From assembly GCA_026874595.1 (NCBI GenBank), contig CM049307.1, positions 61,098,370 to 61,162,369 on the forward strand: a stretch of 64,000 bases of DNA, read 5' to 3'. Under the pieces are notes generated by a model that saw only the letters and a program-made list of their open reading frames with translations, had not been told where the DNA came from and did no database searches. The position numbers and the translations under genes were made by a program. Of this stretch, positions 1 through 12,509 are shown one piece after another. How positions within the stretch are numbered: position 1 is the stretch's first letter; every line of letters begins with the position of its first letter. The DNA comes from Sipunculus nudus. Its lineage: Eukaryota > Annelida > Sipuncula > Golfingiida > Sipunculidae.

Positions 1-919
1 CTTTGAGTGTCTTCATTTTAGCCTAATATTTGAAGACAATACTATGTTTTAATTTAATTATTCAAATGGCAGACTTTTTCACCAGGTGTACACACAATCA
101 TATCTTTGTTTTATGTTACAAGGCTGTTTACATGATACATTTCTGTATATCTTTAATATAATACTTATTAATTAATCTGAAGAGTAAAACATTGATGTCA
201 TCTTAATACAACCTTGCTGTAACAAATACATTAATCTTAATCACTGATAAACAGATGGCATTTCCCATACTAAGACAATATTTGCAGATTGTTAAAACTT
301 CTCATTGATACAGTGAAGTGTACACAAGTTAATAAGTTGAAGTATAAAAGAAAATTATATCAAAGGCATCAGTGGGTCCACACTGTTAAGTGTAAGTGAC
401 CAGATATGGGAAGATGTCATTGTTAAGATTCTACCAAGTTTTGACCAATACTGTAAACTGCTGTCATAGAAACTTGCTGCTTGTTTGTAAATGTTATAAT
501 TAGTGGGTATGTGTGCAGAGATGAGAAGGAATCTGAGACCTGTACAGTTCTGTTAGTGTATATATAAAGGCCTGATGTTTCATCAGACCAACTGTACAGA
601 CACAATAAACATTTTATACAAACATCTCTGGAGTTTTGTCGTCTGTACAAATAACAGTTGTGAGTTAATATGATGGGATGAGTATATTCCAGCATGATGC
701 AGTGTCATTAACTTGTAGAGGTTAGGGACTGTAAAGGTCTTTAGTTTCAGCCCTGGAGTCATATTGGTCAGTAATTTATCACCGCAAAAATCTAAAAGTG
801 ACAAACTGATTGTGAAAGGATTTAAAAATATTTGCCTGGCAGCTATATTGAATTTAACAGTTCTAGAAAGCAATGATCCCTTCATGTGAGTCAACGTTCT
901 GGAAAATATTCATCAAATA

Positions 920-1600
920 AAAACCACTGATTGTGCTTTGGCAACCATCCTGGATGCCAGTAATTTGATATGACTAGAACACTCATACCAACCAAATCCT
1001 CCCATGAATTTGAGAAAGGTCAAACATCCTTTGAAATACCACACTTTAATGATTGTTGTGGCATTTTGGACTTTGGGCTAGTCTGTAATTTGATAGGGCT
1101 GTAGCTCTTGTGGATACCAGTCATCCCTGTGAATTTCAGAAAGGTCAACTATATTACCTGTGAGAGACTGCACTTGAAAGAAAATCAATTATGCTTTGGT
1201 GGCTAGGTTGGTTTCTGGAAGGGTCTGTTGTTCAATTGGACTGGACCCCTCAAAGGCACCAATGATCTTGTGAACTGGAGAAAGATGCAACCCATTCTCT
1301 TTGAGATGGTGTGCGTGAAAAAAAAATCACAAATTGTGCTCTGGTGGCCATATATGATTTCCAGTGGGTCTGTAATTTTCAGGGTATGAGCAATCATAAG
1401 CAAAAATCATCCCTGTGAATTTGTGAAAGATCAAACATCTCTAAGATATTGTGTGCAAAAGAAAATCACCAATTATGCTCTGATGGTCATATTGGAATTT
1501 GGACAGGTCAGTAATGCCATAGGTCCAGAGCCCTCCTAGATACCAATCCCTATTAATTAGAGAAAAATCAAATGTATACTTTTGGTGATAATGTGTGCAA
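920..1600. repeat. ~140-bp degenerate tandem repeat, about 5 copies
   Basis: Units contain a variant of 'aattgtgctctggtggccat', then 'gtctgtaattt', then 'catccctgtgaatttgagaa' and 'ggtcaaacatc'. They recur near 930, 1060, 1190, 1330 and 1470. The copies are strongly diverged. No protein is encoded. The preceding 1-919 shows nothing recognisable. Confidence 0.6.
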
Positions 1601-1700
1601 AAGGAAGTGTCACTGACAGACAGATGGGAAGATCACCAAAGGACACTGCTTTTTAAGCGAGGCCTTAATAATGATTGTTCTCTTCCTATCAGCAGGGCAT

Positions 1701-1723
1701 GGGGGGGGGGGGGGGGGGGGGGG
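1701..1723. repeat. Poly-G tract (23 G)
   Basis: An uninterrupted run of 23 G. Other G/C runs occur at 2099-2112 (14 G), 22727-22739, 31605-31620 (C) and 32798-32812 (C). Lengths may be affected by sequencing error. Confidence 0.9.
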
Positions 1724-2243
1724 CAAGGTAAGGACACAGTGAACCCTTTGATTTGTTTTCATTTTGGGGGTCTTCAGTCAGATTGTTTATGACTGTTAGT
1801 TGCCTTTCAGTTTTAACCCTACTTTATATATATTTAACCAATCTTTGGTTATTTCTGTGATACATGCACCTTGAGATGTATCATTCTTTATGGATACCAC
1901 TTTGATGGTGTTTGTAGGGGACTATTATGTAAATTTTCATGATTTATTCATGAGGACCAATCAGATTAAGTTCCTATTTGAAAACAGCAAAGAGAGTTAT
2001 TACAAAAACATTCAATAATTTTTATGACAACAAAAATAAGCACTCGTGAAAATTTCACATTTTATTGTACAAATTATGCATGGTCAGTCCAATTAAATGG
2101 GGGGGGGGGGGGATGTATATGAAAATAGTATATCAGCTGCAATGCAGGTTACATGAATAGGCAAAACTTGCAAACACAGTCATAATGGAAAGGCAAACTG
2201 GAAATGTACATAAATGACTGGACTATGATGTAAGGCCCAGGTT

Positions 2244-2387
2244 AACAAGTGTAATTGTTGACAATGTCATTTAACATAGTCTGACACTAAACAACAAGTG
2301 TAATGGTCGACCAAGTCATTTAACATAGTCTGACACTAAACAAGTGTAATGGTCGACAGTGTCATTTAACAGTCTGACACTAAACCC
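2244..2387. repeat. Three-copy ~48-bp tandem repeat
   Basis: The unit 'aacaagtgtaatggtcgaca...gtcatttaacatagtctgac' repeats at 2244, 2293 and 2339 (periods 49 and 46; the third copy is slightly shortened). It is non-coding. Confidence 0.8.
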
Positions 2388-4399
2388 ATTGATATTTATG
2401 CTGATGAATATTTTTACTTATTTGTTCATATTCAAAGCCTGGAAGCTGCAGCTATAATTTACACAAAATACCATACCAGAGTTTCTCAATCTTAGTATAA
2501 AATACCAAATGCCTGCAAATTGGAAGCCCTAGCTTAAATACCATGTATATGACATTTTACCCTTTTAAGCATTTATGAGACAAATTCTATGAAAGCATAT
2601 CACAATTCAATCCTCAGCCTGAAATAGCACCATTTCAGTTTTTAGAATTGCCAGCAGAAATGTTAGGATATCTGTTTTAATGAAACAAAGTATCATGCAA
2701 ACTTTCTTTTCAGTCTCATTTGACCCAAACAAGAAAAATGAGCAATAATGTTCCAAAAGCTCAAATTTATATAAAAAAATATATGGCATCTATTTTACTA
2801 TCATAAAATAGAAAAAAAAAGTTGTGTACAGAGACATAGCACTGACTACTTGGGAGTAATAGGTTATCATACATTATGATGATTCTAAGGTGTATACTGT
2901 ACTATTTGAAGCTGTAAGTGTTAAAACAGTATCATCAAATATGAAAAAGTGAAATTTGATTTAATAAAATGTTTTTATCTCTTTAATGTTACTTTAAGGG
3001 ATTGCCTTTGCACAAGCGTGGCGAAATGTTAAAAATAGAAAAGGCAGATGCAGCACCATACAGCTGGTTTCATTTCATCAGAAAAGAAAACCAAAATCAG
3101 ATGAAACCCATGGAATGTTTACAAGGAACTGACCAGACACAACCATGATAACTGAAGTAGCCAGTCCAAAAGAGGTATACCTGATAATGCATGAATCGTA
3201 TTCTCTAGGGTCACTGATATGATCCTTAATAATATCTGTTATCTTAAAATAATATACAAAGTCTGAACCTATTGCAGATCTTGCAAGTTAGATGTTAAAA
3301 TGCTAACACAAATACCTGGATATCATCTTATGTTGGTTTACATTATGACACATGTACCTTATTTTCCAAACTGGTTCCTCTTAATTATCAAATTTAAAAT
3401 CTAGAACTATCTTATTTACCCAGTGTGCACAAGAACCAAATTTTTCTAAGAAAAATTGAAAAACACCTGTACAGACAAAACATTTGGTCAGCTCAAACCA
3501 TGCTGGAATGCACTTTTTCCTGAGCGCAGCAATGAAACTGCCAGATTTATCATCCAAAATGAAATTATTAATACTGATTGAGACACACAAGAGGCACAGG
3601 ATGGATTATATATGAATGTAACTACATTGGACCATTCATTTGTAGTCTATATGTTTTACAATTTGGAACATCAAATGATCACATTAATGTCTGCCCTTAT
3701 AATGTCTGCCCTTAAAATGGCAAACAACCTTTGACAGTTCAATGATAAGGTTGCTACAGTAATGAAGTAGTAAAATGAACTGACAATATGATTTATATTT
3801 AACAATGTGTCTGCCCTGCAGTGACATCGGATGTTCAATCAAAGAACTAAGCTTCTGAGGAAGACCTGCACTCTCTTTTAATTCCTCCTGTATATCCTTC
3901 CCTCATCAAATATCAACAATGGACATGTCTGTAAAAAAGGCAGTTTTTCAGATAACCCATGCATCCCCTAGGTGACCTGTTTTAAATGCCAGATCACTCA
4001 CTATACTCGCCGATTAAGATAAGTATGTTGGTTGCATAATTCAAATAATATGACATTAAAGAAATGTTCCTCAATAATATCAGTTAATACTTATACTGGT
4101 TTGAATTTTTTTTAATGACCTGTTTTATCTCAAAGATTTCACCATAAATTGATCCTCACATGTATTTCTTTCTTTCAAAACTGCACTTCCATGTCCACAA
4201 GACTTCAGTTTCAGGCGGTTTAAAATGGAAGTGTGGTTTTAAAAAGAAATATTGTAATCTATAAACACAATGAACTCTACATGATATGCTCTCAAAGCTG
4301 TGGGATATAAGTATGATTGTGAACCAGAATTGTAAATCTTCAAGCTCTGGAATACTAATGGGAGTGTCACTATACACAAATCTGCCAATATATATATAT

Positions 4400-4592
4400 A
4401 TCAGTGGTGGGTCCAGGGGGTCCTGACCCCTCCCCCCCCCCCAAACTTTGGAGCTGAAACAACTTTTATTAAAGGTTCAAACCAAATTTTATGACCCCCT
4501 CCTTCCCAGACCAGAGGACCATTTTTTTTAGGTTTTCTTTCAGTCTTCCTTGGCATTACTTTCCCTTTTCCAAAATCCTGGATCCGCCCCTG
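4400..4592. mobile_element. Small foldback/MITE-like element in a TA-rich site
   Basis: The left end CAGTGGTGGGTCCAGG and the right end CCTGGATCCGCCCCTG form an imperfect terminal inverted repeat around a 190-bp body with a poly-C run. TATATA tracts flank both sides. A second, incomplete copy of the right half lies at about 4845-4920. The (TA)n tract at 4605-4647 abuts the element. It is non-coding; the class is uncertain. Confidence 0.55.
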
Positions 4593-4602
4593 TATATATA
4601 CC

Positions 4603-4604
<2 letters not shown>

Positions 4605-4647
<43 letters not shown>
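4605..4647. repeat. (TA)n microsatellite
   Basis: Almost pure alternating TA after the foldback element. Confidence 0.9.
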
Positions 4648-4657
<10 letters not shown>

Positions 4658-5869
4658 ATGAGCAATAGAAGTAGCACCAAATATATTAACGTTTAGTTTA
4701 ACCGGATAATTCGAGGAATCATATCTGTGAGCTTTAACATGGAAAACACTGAGAAAACAATATACATTCACATGTACTTATTCAATGCAGTATGCCTGTT
4801 TTCCTGCTGTCCCTGTATAAGATTTAAGATATTGGTAGTTTTTTTTTTTGGGGGGGGGGTTCTTATAAGACTTCCTTTCAGTTGGACCCTCCCCTTTCCA
4901 AATCCTGTATCTGCCCCTAACCTGGGTTATCATTGGTTGAAGTACCCAAAGATAGAGAAAATAATCTTAAGAAAGCTCGCCATAATCCAACACTGCAGAG
5001 GGGTAATAACATATTGAAAAATATGCATAAACTCAAAAAACTGTCAGGAAATCGGCTCAATATTTGTGCTGTCTAGCCTATAAATATTGATATCCAAGAT
5101 ATTACACAGGGTGTAACACTAGAGTTCAGCCTTTCCCATGTTATACTCTTGAAGCTTCCTAATTTTCTCCATTTTTCATCAGTGCTGATAACTCATGTTC
5201 AAGATAATTTTGTCAAGATACATGATTTGACTGCATTAATAATAAATAATATACTGGATGAAGTAAATGTATACAATAATTCCTAACTACGTTAACACTC
5301 TAACAATACATGGTCACAAATTAACTGACTGTAACTGTACATTGTGATATTGAATGAACACATGAGAGTGCACCTGTTAAGTACAGTGGGACCTATATTA
5401 CCTATGCTCTCTATACAGTGTAAGTACTTAGTTCTCTTTTTAATTTTCTAACTACATAAAACAAATAATAAATGTTATAAAATAAATTCATACTATTTTT
5501 AATACACACTGTAAAAGCAATACACAAAAATCACATCATGACTTTGATTTGCGCAAAAGTCAGTACAGCTGTTACTCCTTTGTATCAGAAAATATATGAA
5601 GGCCACACTCAGAAAACAATTCTACAGAATTTCTGTGGATGAGTTTTTTTGTGAATCTGCATCAAATTTTTAGGAAGTTATTGTTGATGCTCTTGTGTCA
5701 ATCCTAATTCTCAAAGGTATAATGGAAAATGAATTCAACTCTGTGTTTTTCATGTGCACATTTTATTATTATCTGCATCGCAATTGGCCAAACCACCATA
5801 GCCCTAGTGGTCTGAACGGTTTAACTAATTATTCAAATAAGCAACCAAAAGTGCTCCTATATAGAAGGC

Positions 5870-6320
5870 TATCCATGTCTGTAATTGCAATTGCGAGAGC
5901 TTTTTATAAGACAACAGTGACTTCACAAAGGCGTCACAAAAGTTGGTCCATACGACTTTGTACTGACGGAAGTCAACAACTGGCATTGCTTTTTTATATC
6001 TCTGTTGATGAATCTTTTTTCACAGTCATTGTGAAGTTTTTTTTCATATTTTGGATTATTTGTCTCATATGAATTATTGGGCATTGGTACAGCCTAAAGG
6101 TGTTACTTCTGATTTTGGGAGCTGAAAAATTATGCAAATTTTGTGTTTTTCTGGTGATTGTCTTTTGACATTGTCAATGGTAACCTGCCTGGTTGCTTGC
6201 AACTGCTCTGCTCATGTTTATTCATTTAATGAATATGCTATTAAGGTCACATACAGTTCATCGTTAAGTCAATTATTTTTTTTTTTATTTTTTTTTTTGG
6301 TATGGCCTGACCTTATTATC
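5870..6320 (+). repeat. Dispersed repeat, copy 1 (copy 2 at ~40.44-40.96 kb)
   Basis: Shares ordered blocks with the later copy: 'ttggattatttgtctcata', 'aattatgcaaa-ttttgt', 'tgtttattcatt-aatga', 'ttaaggtc-cata-agttca' and 'tatggcctga'. Same orientation. No protein was recognised. Confidence 0.55.
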
Positions 6321-6689
6321 ACATGTTAATGCATCACAGTTAATAAAGGAATTCCTGTAATTCCTTAAAAAAACTGGAAATCCATGGCACTGGTATACAC
6401 ATCACAGGTCATTTTATACAGCTGACGTAGCCGAGGACTGAGCACAAACTTCAGTTAACAGTATTTATTCAGTAACGGCGGTCGAGGGCCATACAGATTT
6501 AAATACCCAACAAATATAGGCTCTCCACTTGGAGGTTGACACTTATTAAGCAGTGTCACCAAGTTCAGAGAACTCAGCAAGTTCAGAGAAAATAGCTGTG
6601 TCGGTAAAATTGCCATAAAATATCAAAACAAAGCTGTGATCTACAGAGAGAATAAGAATAAAATCTCACTTTAAAAGTGCCCTTGGATG

Positions 6690-7060
6690 AGAAATGAACA
6701 TGCTCCTAAGGCATAGCTTATACACTGCAGTCACCTCAGATCTCCTTTGTTTTAACTGCTGCTGTGTATAGCAAGATTCTCTGGGTTCCACCACCAGGGC
6801 TGGCACATAGCAAAGATTTGTAGTCGGACCAATGACAGCTTTGTAAAGCATTGTGCATCCAGCAATTTTATCCATGAGACCCCCTCTTGTTGGTCTGAAT
6901 CTTGGCCATATGCCACACCAAGTGTTTTAAGACCAATGAGAGTGGGTGTCACATGTTTAAAATTTGGAGCTGGATGCACAATGTGTTTGTAACATAATAA
7001 GCCAGGGTCAAACTGATCAGAGTCAAAAGAAATGTGTGACACTTTTACGACAGTGTACAT
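6690..7060 (+). repeat. Dispersed repeat, copy 1 (copy 2 at ~45.07-45.38 kb), with internal inverted repeat
   Basis: Shares 'ttatacactgca', 'agatctcct-tgttttaac', 'caccaccagggct' and 'ttgttggtct' with the later copy, in the same order. Within copy 1, 'gcattgtgcatccagc' near 6848 returns in reverse complement as 'gctggatgcacaatgt' near 6970, so the element can fold back. Confidence 0.65.
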
Positions 7061-8684
7061 TTTACGGCATAATACAGTTTTTTATGTTGTACATTACAGC
7101 TCTTGGGGTTACAATACAGCGATTCCAAGCTCTCATTGGGGAGGGGTGAAAGAAAGGAATGGCTAGTCCAATGGGAATACATTCACCTGGGTAACCTTAA
7201 ACAAAGAACCTGGTTTCAAACCTCAGTTCAAATCATACTTTTTTTTTCATAGGAAAAAACAGTTAAAAAATTCAATGAAAAATATTTACAAAGTTCAACC
7301 TTGGCAAATTTGATGTAAAAGGTACACTAGCACCCACCCATTCTAATGTCAAACTATCCTCTGGCTCTACTTTAGTTAACTATAGGGGTAGCCAGAAGTA
7401 GTGCAAACAGAGCACTCTAAACTGACTAAAAAATACCCTGATTCAGGATAATTCAACAGATCAACCTTATTACAACTGGTATTCAAATATTTACAGTGAA
7501 AGCTGCTGCTATGCCATGGTCCAAAAAAAAATATTATTCTGGAGATGCAGAAAAAAAGAAGGCAAATGGTTTGGATTGGTAAACTGAATAAAAAACAAAG
7601 ACAAGTTAAAAAGAGTATACCCTGGTTGTTCTGATGACAGAAGGCACTGACGCCACAGGGACTTTTTACCTCATTACTGGCTTACAGTATAAGGTAACTA
7701 AGATTATATAATTTGGTTAATAAAACACACAGGACTGAAATTAATTATATATTTTTATGCATGTATTACTTACAAAATCTACTTATTTTTCTATTCTTAA
7801 TTAAGTCTTTGATTTGTTTTTATGTGACATTCACTTATAGAAAAGAAATTGTTTAAGAAACATTTATACTGACATACATGTATATATATGTGTATATAAT
7901 GAGATCTAAAAAAACACTTGTCAACTGTATACAGTCACAAAAGATGTTGCAATGGTAACTGTTAGTTCTGTGCCATGACAACACATGGTTATTGGCTTCA
8001 GATGTAGTGGTAGTCAACACGTAATATATTTAAAAGACTTCACTGTGGACCTTGTAAATGTCAAATTAATCTTAATTAGTTTGATTTGAACATTTGTACA
8101 ATATTAGGTTTAACTTATTTCTATGTGTGTATTTTTGATTATATATTTGAAAGACAGCCTTCCAGTTTGACAAAATGACAATGTCATGATCTGAGCAAAT
8201 TAAATATTTCATGTATAAAAAAGTATACAAAACAAGAATATAAACATGTGTGTGCATTTTATCTTCTGTGTATTTAAACTCTTTAACCGCCGAGTTCTCA
8301 GGAGCTGATATTTACTAAAGTCCTGCAAAATTAACAAATTTCTAAATTAAAGCTAGTCATGAAATACTGAAAACTGAAGACATTAAGAATCAGTATTATT
8401 ATGCCCAAATATAAATGCACATTCTATGAAATGAGATTACATAAATTGTGCCTATTGTTTTAGGGTTATTTGATATCCTGTATCAAACCCAGTAAATCAA
8501 TCCTCCTTTCCATAATGACATTAAGTAAATCAAGCAATCTTGATAAATTTCACATAACAAACATTTTCAATCTTTCAGCACTTTTTGATATGAAGCAAGT
8601 ATACAAATGTTTTCACACATTTGAGCACACAATAAAAATGAACCTTTCACACAAGCTTACAAACACTGATCAACATGGACAAAT

Positions 8685-9861
8685 TTACGCATTATTCTGA
8701 AGCTGCAACTGCATCACCCGATCTACCGCTTGGGCTGTAGCCACTTTTTCCTTCTCCAGCTTGCGAGCCATCTCAGTCATCTGGGCCTGGTGTTTCCCTT
8801 GCATCTGTGACATCACACACTGAAGCTGTTTGACAGCACCGCGATACTTATCTCTCAGTGCTGAGATTTGCTGGCACAGATCCTCTCTGTGAGAAAGCAG
8901 CTGTTCTGGCGTGAAGGATGAGACATCTTCCTGCAGAAGCACATCAAGTGCTTGGTTATCCTCCAAAAACATTTCTTTTGATTTTTCATTCTCCTCGCTT
9001 GATGTCGTTGATGCTACATCTGTTGCTGTGTCATGATTCTTTGCCTCTGTGCTTGATAATCGTTTACGAACAAGTTCATTTGAGTCTGTGTTTGTCTTTT
9101 CTGTTGATGAACTCACAACCTGCTCGCGTCCATCCTCTCCACTAGGTGATACTGCCGAGTCAGCATCCCGACTTGTAGTCTCTGCACCCGGAATAAGAGG
9201 ACTCGGAAGAGCCTCAGATATTTCTTCAGCAACACTGAACACATCATGGGACATAACTCTTTCATCTATGACTTGTCCACGAGGCCTCACTAGTGAGCTT
9301 TGCTGAAGAACAGTTGCTGGCCTGTTCTGGCTTGACAAATCCAGCAGCTGGTCAGTCTGTACAGCGCAGCCTCCGTAGTTATAGTCCAGCTTAAACAGGA
9401 AGTCACAGTGGAGGATGAGAGTGTGGGTAACACTAGTACGACCATCTGCCGTTCCCATCAGCAACGACGGGTCATCCACCTCAGGTCGGATAAAACTCTG
9501 TACGAATATTGTCGCCAGATTTGTGTGGTTCATTTTATTCTTGTCCTCATAGTTGCCTACCTCATTAAGAAATTTACACAGGTACTTGAGTAGATTGTAA
9601 TTGTACTCTGGCAAGTCTTCCAAACATTTGACCAGATCTTGGTAGCCCTTCTCACGATCAATGTGCAGGTCTCTAGTGACTATTCTGATGAAGGTTTCAT
9701 AGTAACGAAACGGTATGACTGGTTCTGGCAGTTCCCTCAAGTATAACTTCACCAATGATGCTGCTGTGTGCACATCGATCGAATCCAAGTTGAATGGTGG
9801 GGTTTCCCCATGGTCAAAGGCTTCCCTGTATTCCCGGATCAAAAGAGCTCTTCCAGCCAAC
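8685..9861 (-). CDS. RhoGAP gene (ARHGAP22/24/25-like), last coding exon: most of RhoGAP domain, linker, coiled coil
   Basis: This is the last coding exon, residues 178-568 of the spliced product. The intron border is TTTCAG|GTTGGC at 9862-9864, and the reading ends at TAA 8687-8685. It carries most of the RhoGAP fold: the DVHTAASLVKLYLRELPEP block (Lys215 and Arg219 match the conserved catalytic-site Lys and Arg), then NKMNHTNLATIF. The family FGPN motif is replaced by FVQS (residues 296-299). After about residue 350 comes a Ser/Thr/Glu-rich low-complexity linker. A predicted coiled coil of about 75 residues, rich in Gln, Lys and Leu, ends the protein. In the ARHGAP22/24/25 family this tail oligomerises, and the proteins act as GAPs for Rac/Cdc42 at the cytoskeleton. 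Orthology within the family is inferred from domain order, so no symbol is given. No polyadenylation site could be chosen with confidence. Confidence 0.9.
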
Positions 9862-10129
9862 CTGAAATGATAACAAAAAGACATGTACAACTGATCCAAC
9901 TGCCAATCAAAGTATATACTTTTGGCAGCATCAACTACCTAACTGCCTCTATCAGGAGGGTATGCATGCATCCCATGCATGTTTGTGTTTCTGTAGTCAT
10001 GAACTCAATCTCATGAATTTTCAGAGCATTCCAAGAATGAGCCAATGAATAGCCAATTTGATTTTGGTGTGGATCTAGCACATGATCCAGATTCAGGAAT
10101 GTTATCAAGGAAAATTCACAAGTATAAGG

Positions 10130-10640
10130 TCACTTATGAATGAATGAACCTGGATGGATGATTTTTCATTTTTGGAAAATAGCTGCTAGGGGGCACTGCA
10201 TTTAAAACACTACAACATATTGTTTTTTTGCCATATCTCCAAAACTATAAACCCTAACTACATAAATTATAGCTCCATTTGTTCCTCTATGCTGTCCTCA
10301 AAGGATGGTTCAGTCAACAGTCATCTCAGATGTGTCAGTGTGTCAGTATGTCTGTATGTTTTTCAGTTGTCCTCAATTTCGCCTAGACAGGCCACAGTTT
10401 TGCAGGAATCCCTTGGAAACATGTACATCTTATGTCTTACACTAATCTCTCAAAACAGATTTTTCATTTTCTTAGAATAGCTGCCAGCAGGCACTGCATT
10501 TAAAACACTACAACATATTGTTTTTTTTTTGGCCATATCTCCAAAACTATAAACCTTAACTACGTAAATTATAGCTCAATTTGTTCCTCAATTCTATCCC
10601 CAGTTGATGGTCAAGTCAATTGTCATCTCGGATCTCTACA
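10130..10640 (+). repeat. Two copies of a ~303-bp tandem repeat
   Basis: 'ccatatctccaaaactataa' recurs at about 10232 and 10535, with 'atagctgctagggggcactg', 'cagttgtcctcaatttcgcc' and 'caggccacagttttgcagga' in between. The same unit forms a larger array at 55.2-56.6 kb. Confidence 0.8.
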
Positions 10641-11260
10641 TATCTAACATGATGAAATTGCCCTTCACATGTTTATTTTAAGCTGCAATAATAATACAGA
10701 ATAATAGAAGATGTGCTAAGTAATTTTAATTAAGAATGTCCAAAAGTGTCAACTTACCAGACCAAAGGCCCTTTGAATCTGGCCAATTTTCAGTAATACA
10801 CAATTTTCTTCAGGTTTGCATTTAAAGTATTTCAAACTTTGTTGCAATACAATGACCAGTCATATTTTGGATTCTATTGAAGTGGGTAGCCATTATAAAA
10901 TTTAAACCTTCTTCTGGACAAAGTATAATATTATGATATAAAACAGTCTGCGGGTCAATAAATTACAGAGTGCTTGAGGTAATTTCCATCAAATATGATA
11001 AAGGCTGGAAAATATGACCCAAAAAACCTGGTATCCAAAAATTTCTCAACGTCACAAAGTTGGTGCTGCTATTCAGAGGGGGCTTTTATTTTTGTCCTTT
11101 AGTCTGTATAATCTTGTCCAATCATTCATTTAAAGACATATTCTAACTGGAATACAGGAAGTGGACAAGCGACTACGTGTATCCGCCAAAAACAGAGTAG
11201 GACAGGTTAAGTGAGGCATGGATTGAGTGGCAAGTGGAAATAGAGTTACATGTGTTCATA

Positions 11261-12506
11261 CTGTGGTTGTCTTCTTATTTGCGGTGGTTTCAAAGTCGCG
11301 ATATTCGCGGTCGCTCTCTGACTGCGAAATTGAAACCACGCAGTTTTGAATGCATATGTAGAAGACCATGATCATTAATTTCAGAAGCTGCTGAGAGTTT
11401 GGGACAGTTGAGATTTATCTTCAGCTACGTAGTGATGTTCATCGAGCCTGGTGCATTAAATGATTCAGGGAGAATGACAGGGCCCATTTAAAATAATATC
11501 GGTTGGTTTAGACACAAAAACCGTGAACCTTTGAAAAGTGCATGCTGACGCCGGCAGACGCGCTCGGCAGTTTTTCCTGTCCCCCAGCACGACTGGAAAG
11601 TGTCAGTGCCCGGTGGGCAGTAGTATTTAAAAATTACGTGTATGTGTGCGAAGTTAGATGACATCCAGTGCCGCTTAAAATGAATATTGAGTAGAAGTAC
11701 TTTTTCACACTGTACCGTATTTAGTCATGTTAATGACTAAAGTTTGCCACTAAAGTAGTGAACGGAGCCGCTAGGGTTGCGCCACCTTGTAACTGCATAA
11801 AGGACTAATAATGAAATCATGACTCGTCAAACTATGTATGATTGTTTTGTGATGACATGAATTTTGAATATATTTGAAAGGTCACAGTTTATTCTGGGGC
11901 CAAAGTGCCGTAAAATAGTGGAATATTATGTTTTGCTTCAGATTCTAACTTTAAGAAACTGAATACGGTTCCTTCATCCACTTAATGGAAGTAATTATAG
12001 CAACATAAACGGCACCCAAATTAAATTAATCCGGGCACATCCCCGCTTTTGATACTGAAACAAGGGGGCTCCCTAGAGGCGTCCCTTGTTGGATGAGCAG
12101 GTGATTACGACTCAACTTTCAATTAACAGGAGTAAGATACCCTTGTCAAGACAGTTTCCCTAAACAAACTTAATATACGGCTTTGTAGTTACAGGTTGGT
12201 TTCTCGACACACCTTAATAACATGTGAGTTGTTTTTAATGAGCCTCGTCCCTAAACTAATTACAGCCAGCTGGGTCAATGCTTCCCACAGGCGTCATCTC
12301 AGCCGTCTGTGAATATTCGAACATGTGATATCCGGACAGAGAAATAGAAGACCTAGATAAAAGTGAAATCACCGGTTAATGAAATAATTTTTGATAATAA
12401 AATATACTACTAGACCAATGACAGAGCGCGAAAAAGGAACCCCATGAAACTTTTAAAATAAAAAAAACCCAAAAATTCAGCCCCGCCGATATAAAGGCAA
12501 CCACAG
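11261..12506 (+). mobile_element. TA-flanked non-autonomous inverted-repeat element, copy 1 (1,246 bp)
   Basis: Begins CTGTGGTTG and ends CAACCACAG, with TA on both sides. Behind the left terminus is a subterminal palindrome: 'gtggtttcaaagtcgcgata' is answered by 'gcgaaattgaaaccacg'. There is no coding capacity. A related copy lies at 60,576-61,875 and a solitary left end at about 19,530. The TA target and short repeats suggest a Tc1/mariner-like or similar parent, but that is inference. Confidence 0.65.
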
Positions 12507-12509
12507 TAT

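Larger units (their letters stand above)
2388..8684. other. Non-coding DNA downstream of the RhoGAP gene
   Basis: AT-rich, with many stops in all frames. The minus-strand 3'UTR of the RhoGAP gene must begin at 8684 and run leftward, but several AATAAA-type signals exist and no end can be chosen. Identified repeats (4.40-4.92, 5.87-6.32, 6.69-7.06 kb) are listed separately. No other gene was recognised. Confidence 0.5.

Noticed and set aside
5695-6072. 125-codon plus-strand ORF
   Set aside because: Overlaps a dispersed repeat whose other copy (40.4 kb) does not keep the frame.
8918-9593. Plus-strand ORFs of 60-85 codons over the RhoGAP exon
   Set aside because: Shadows of the minus-strand RhoGAP coding frame.
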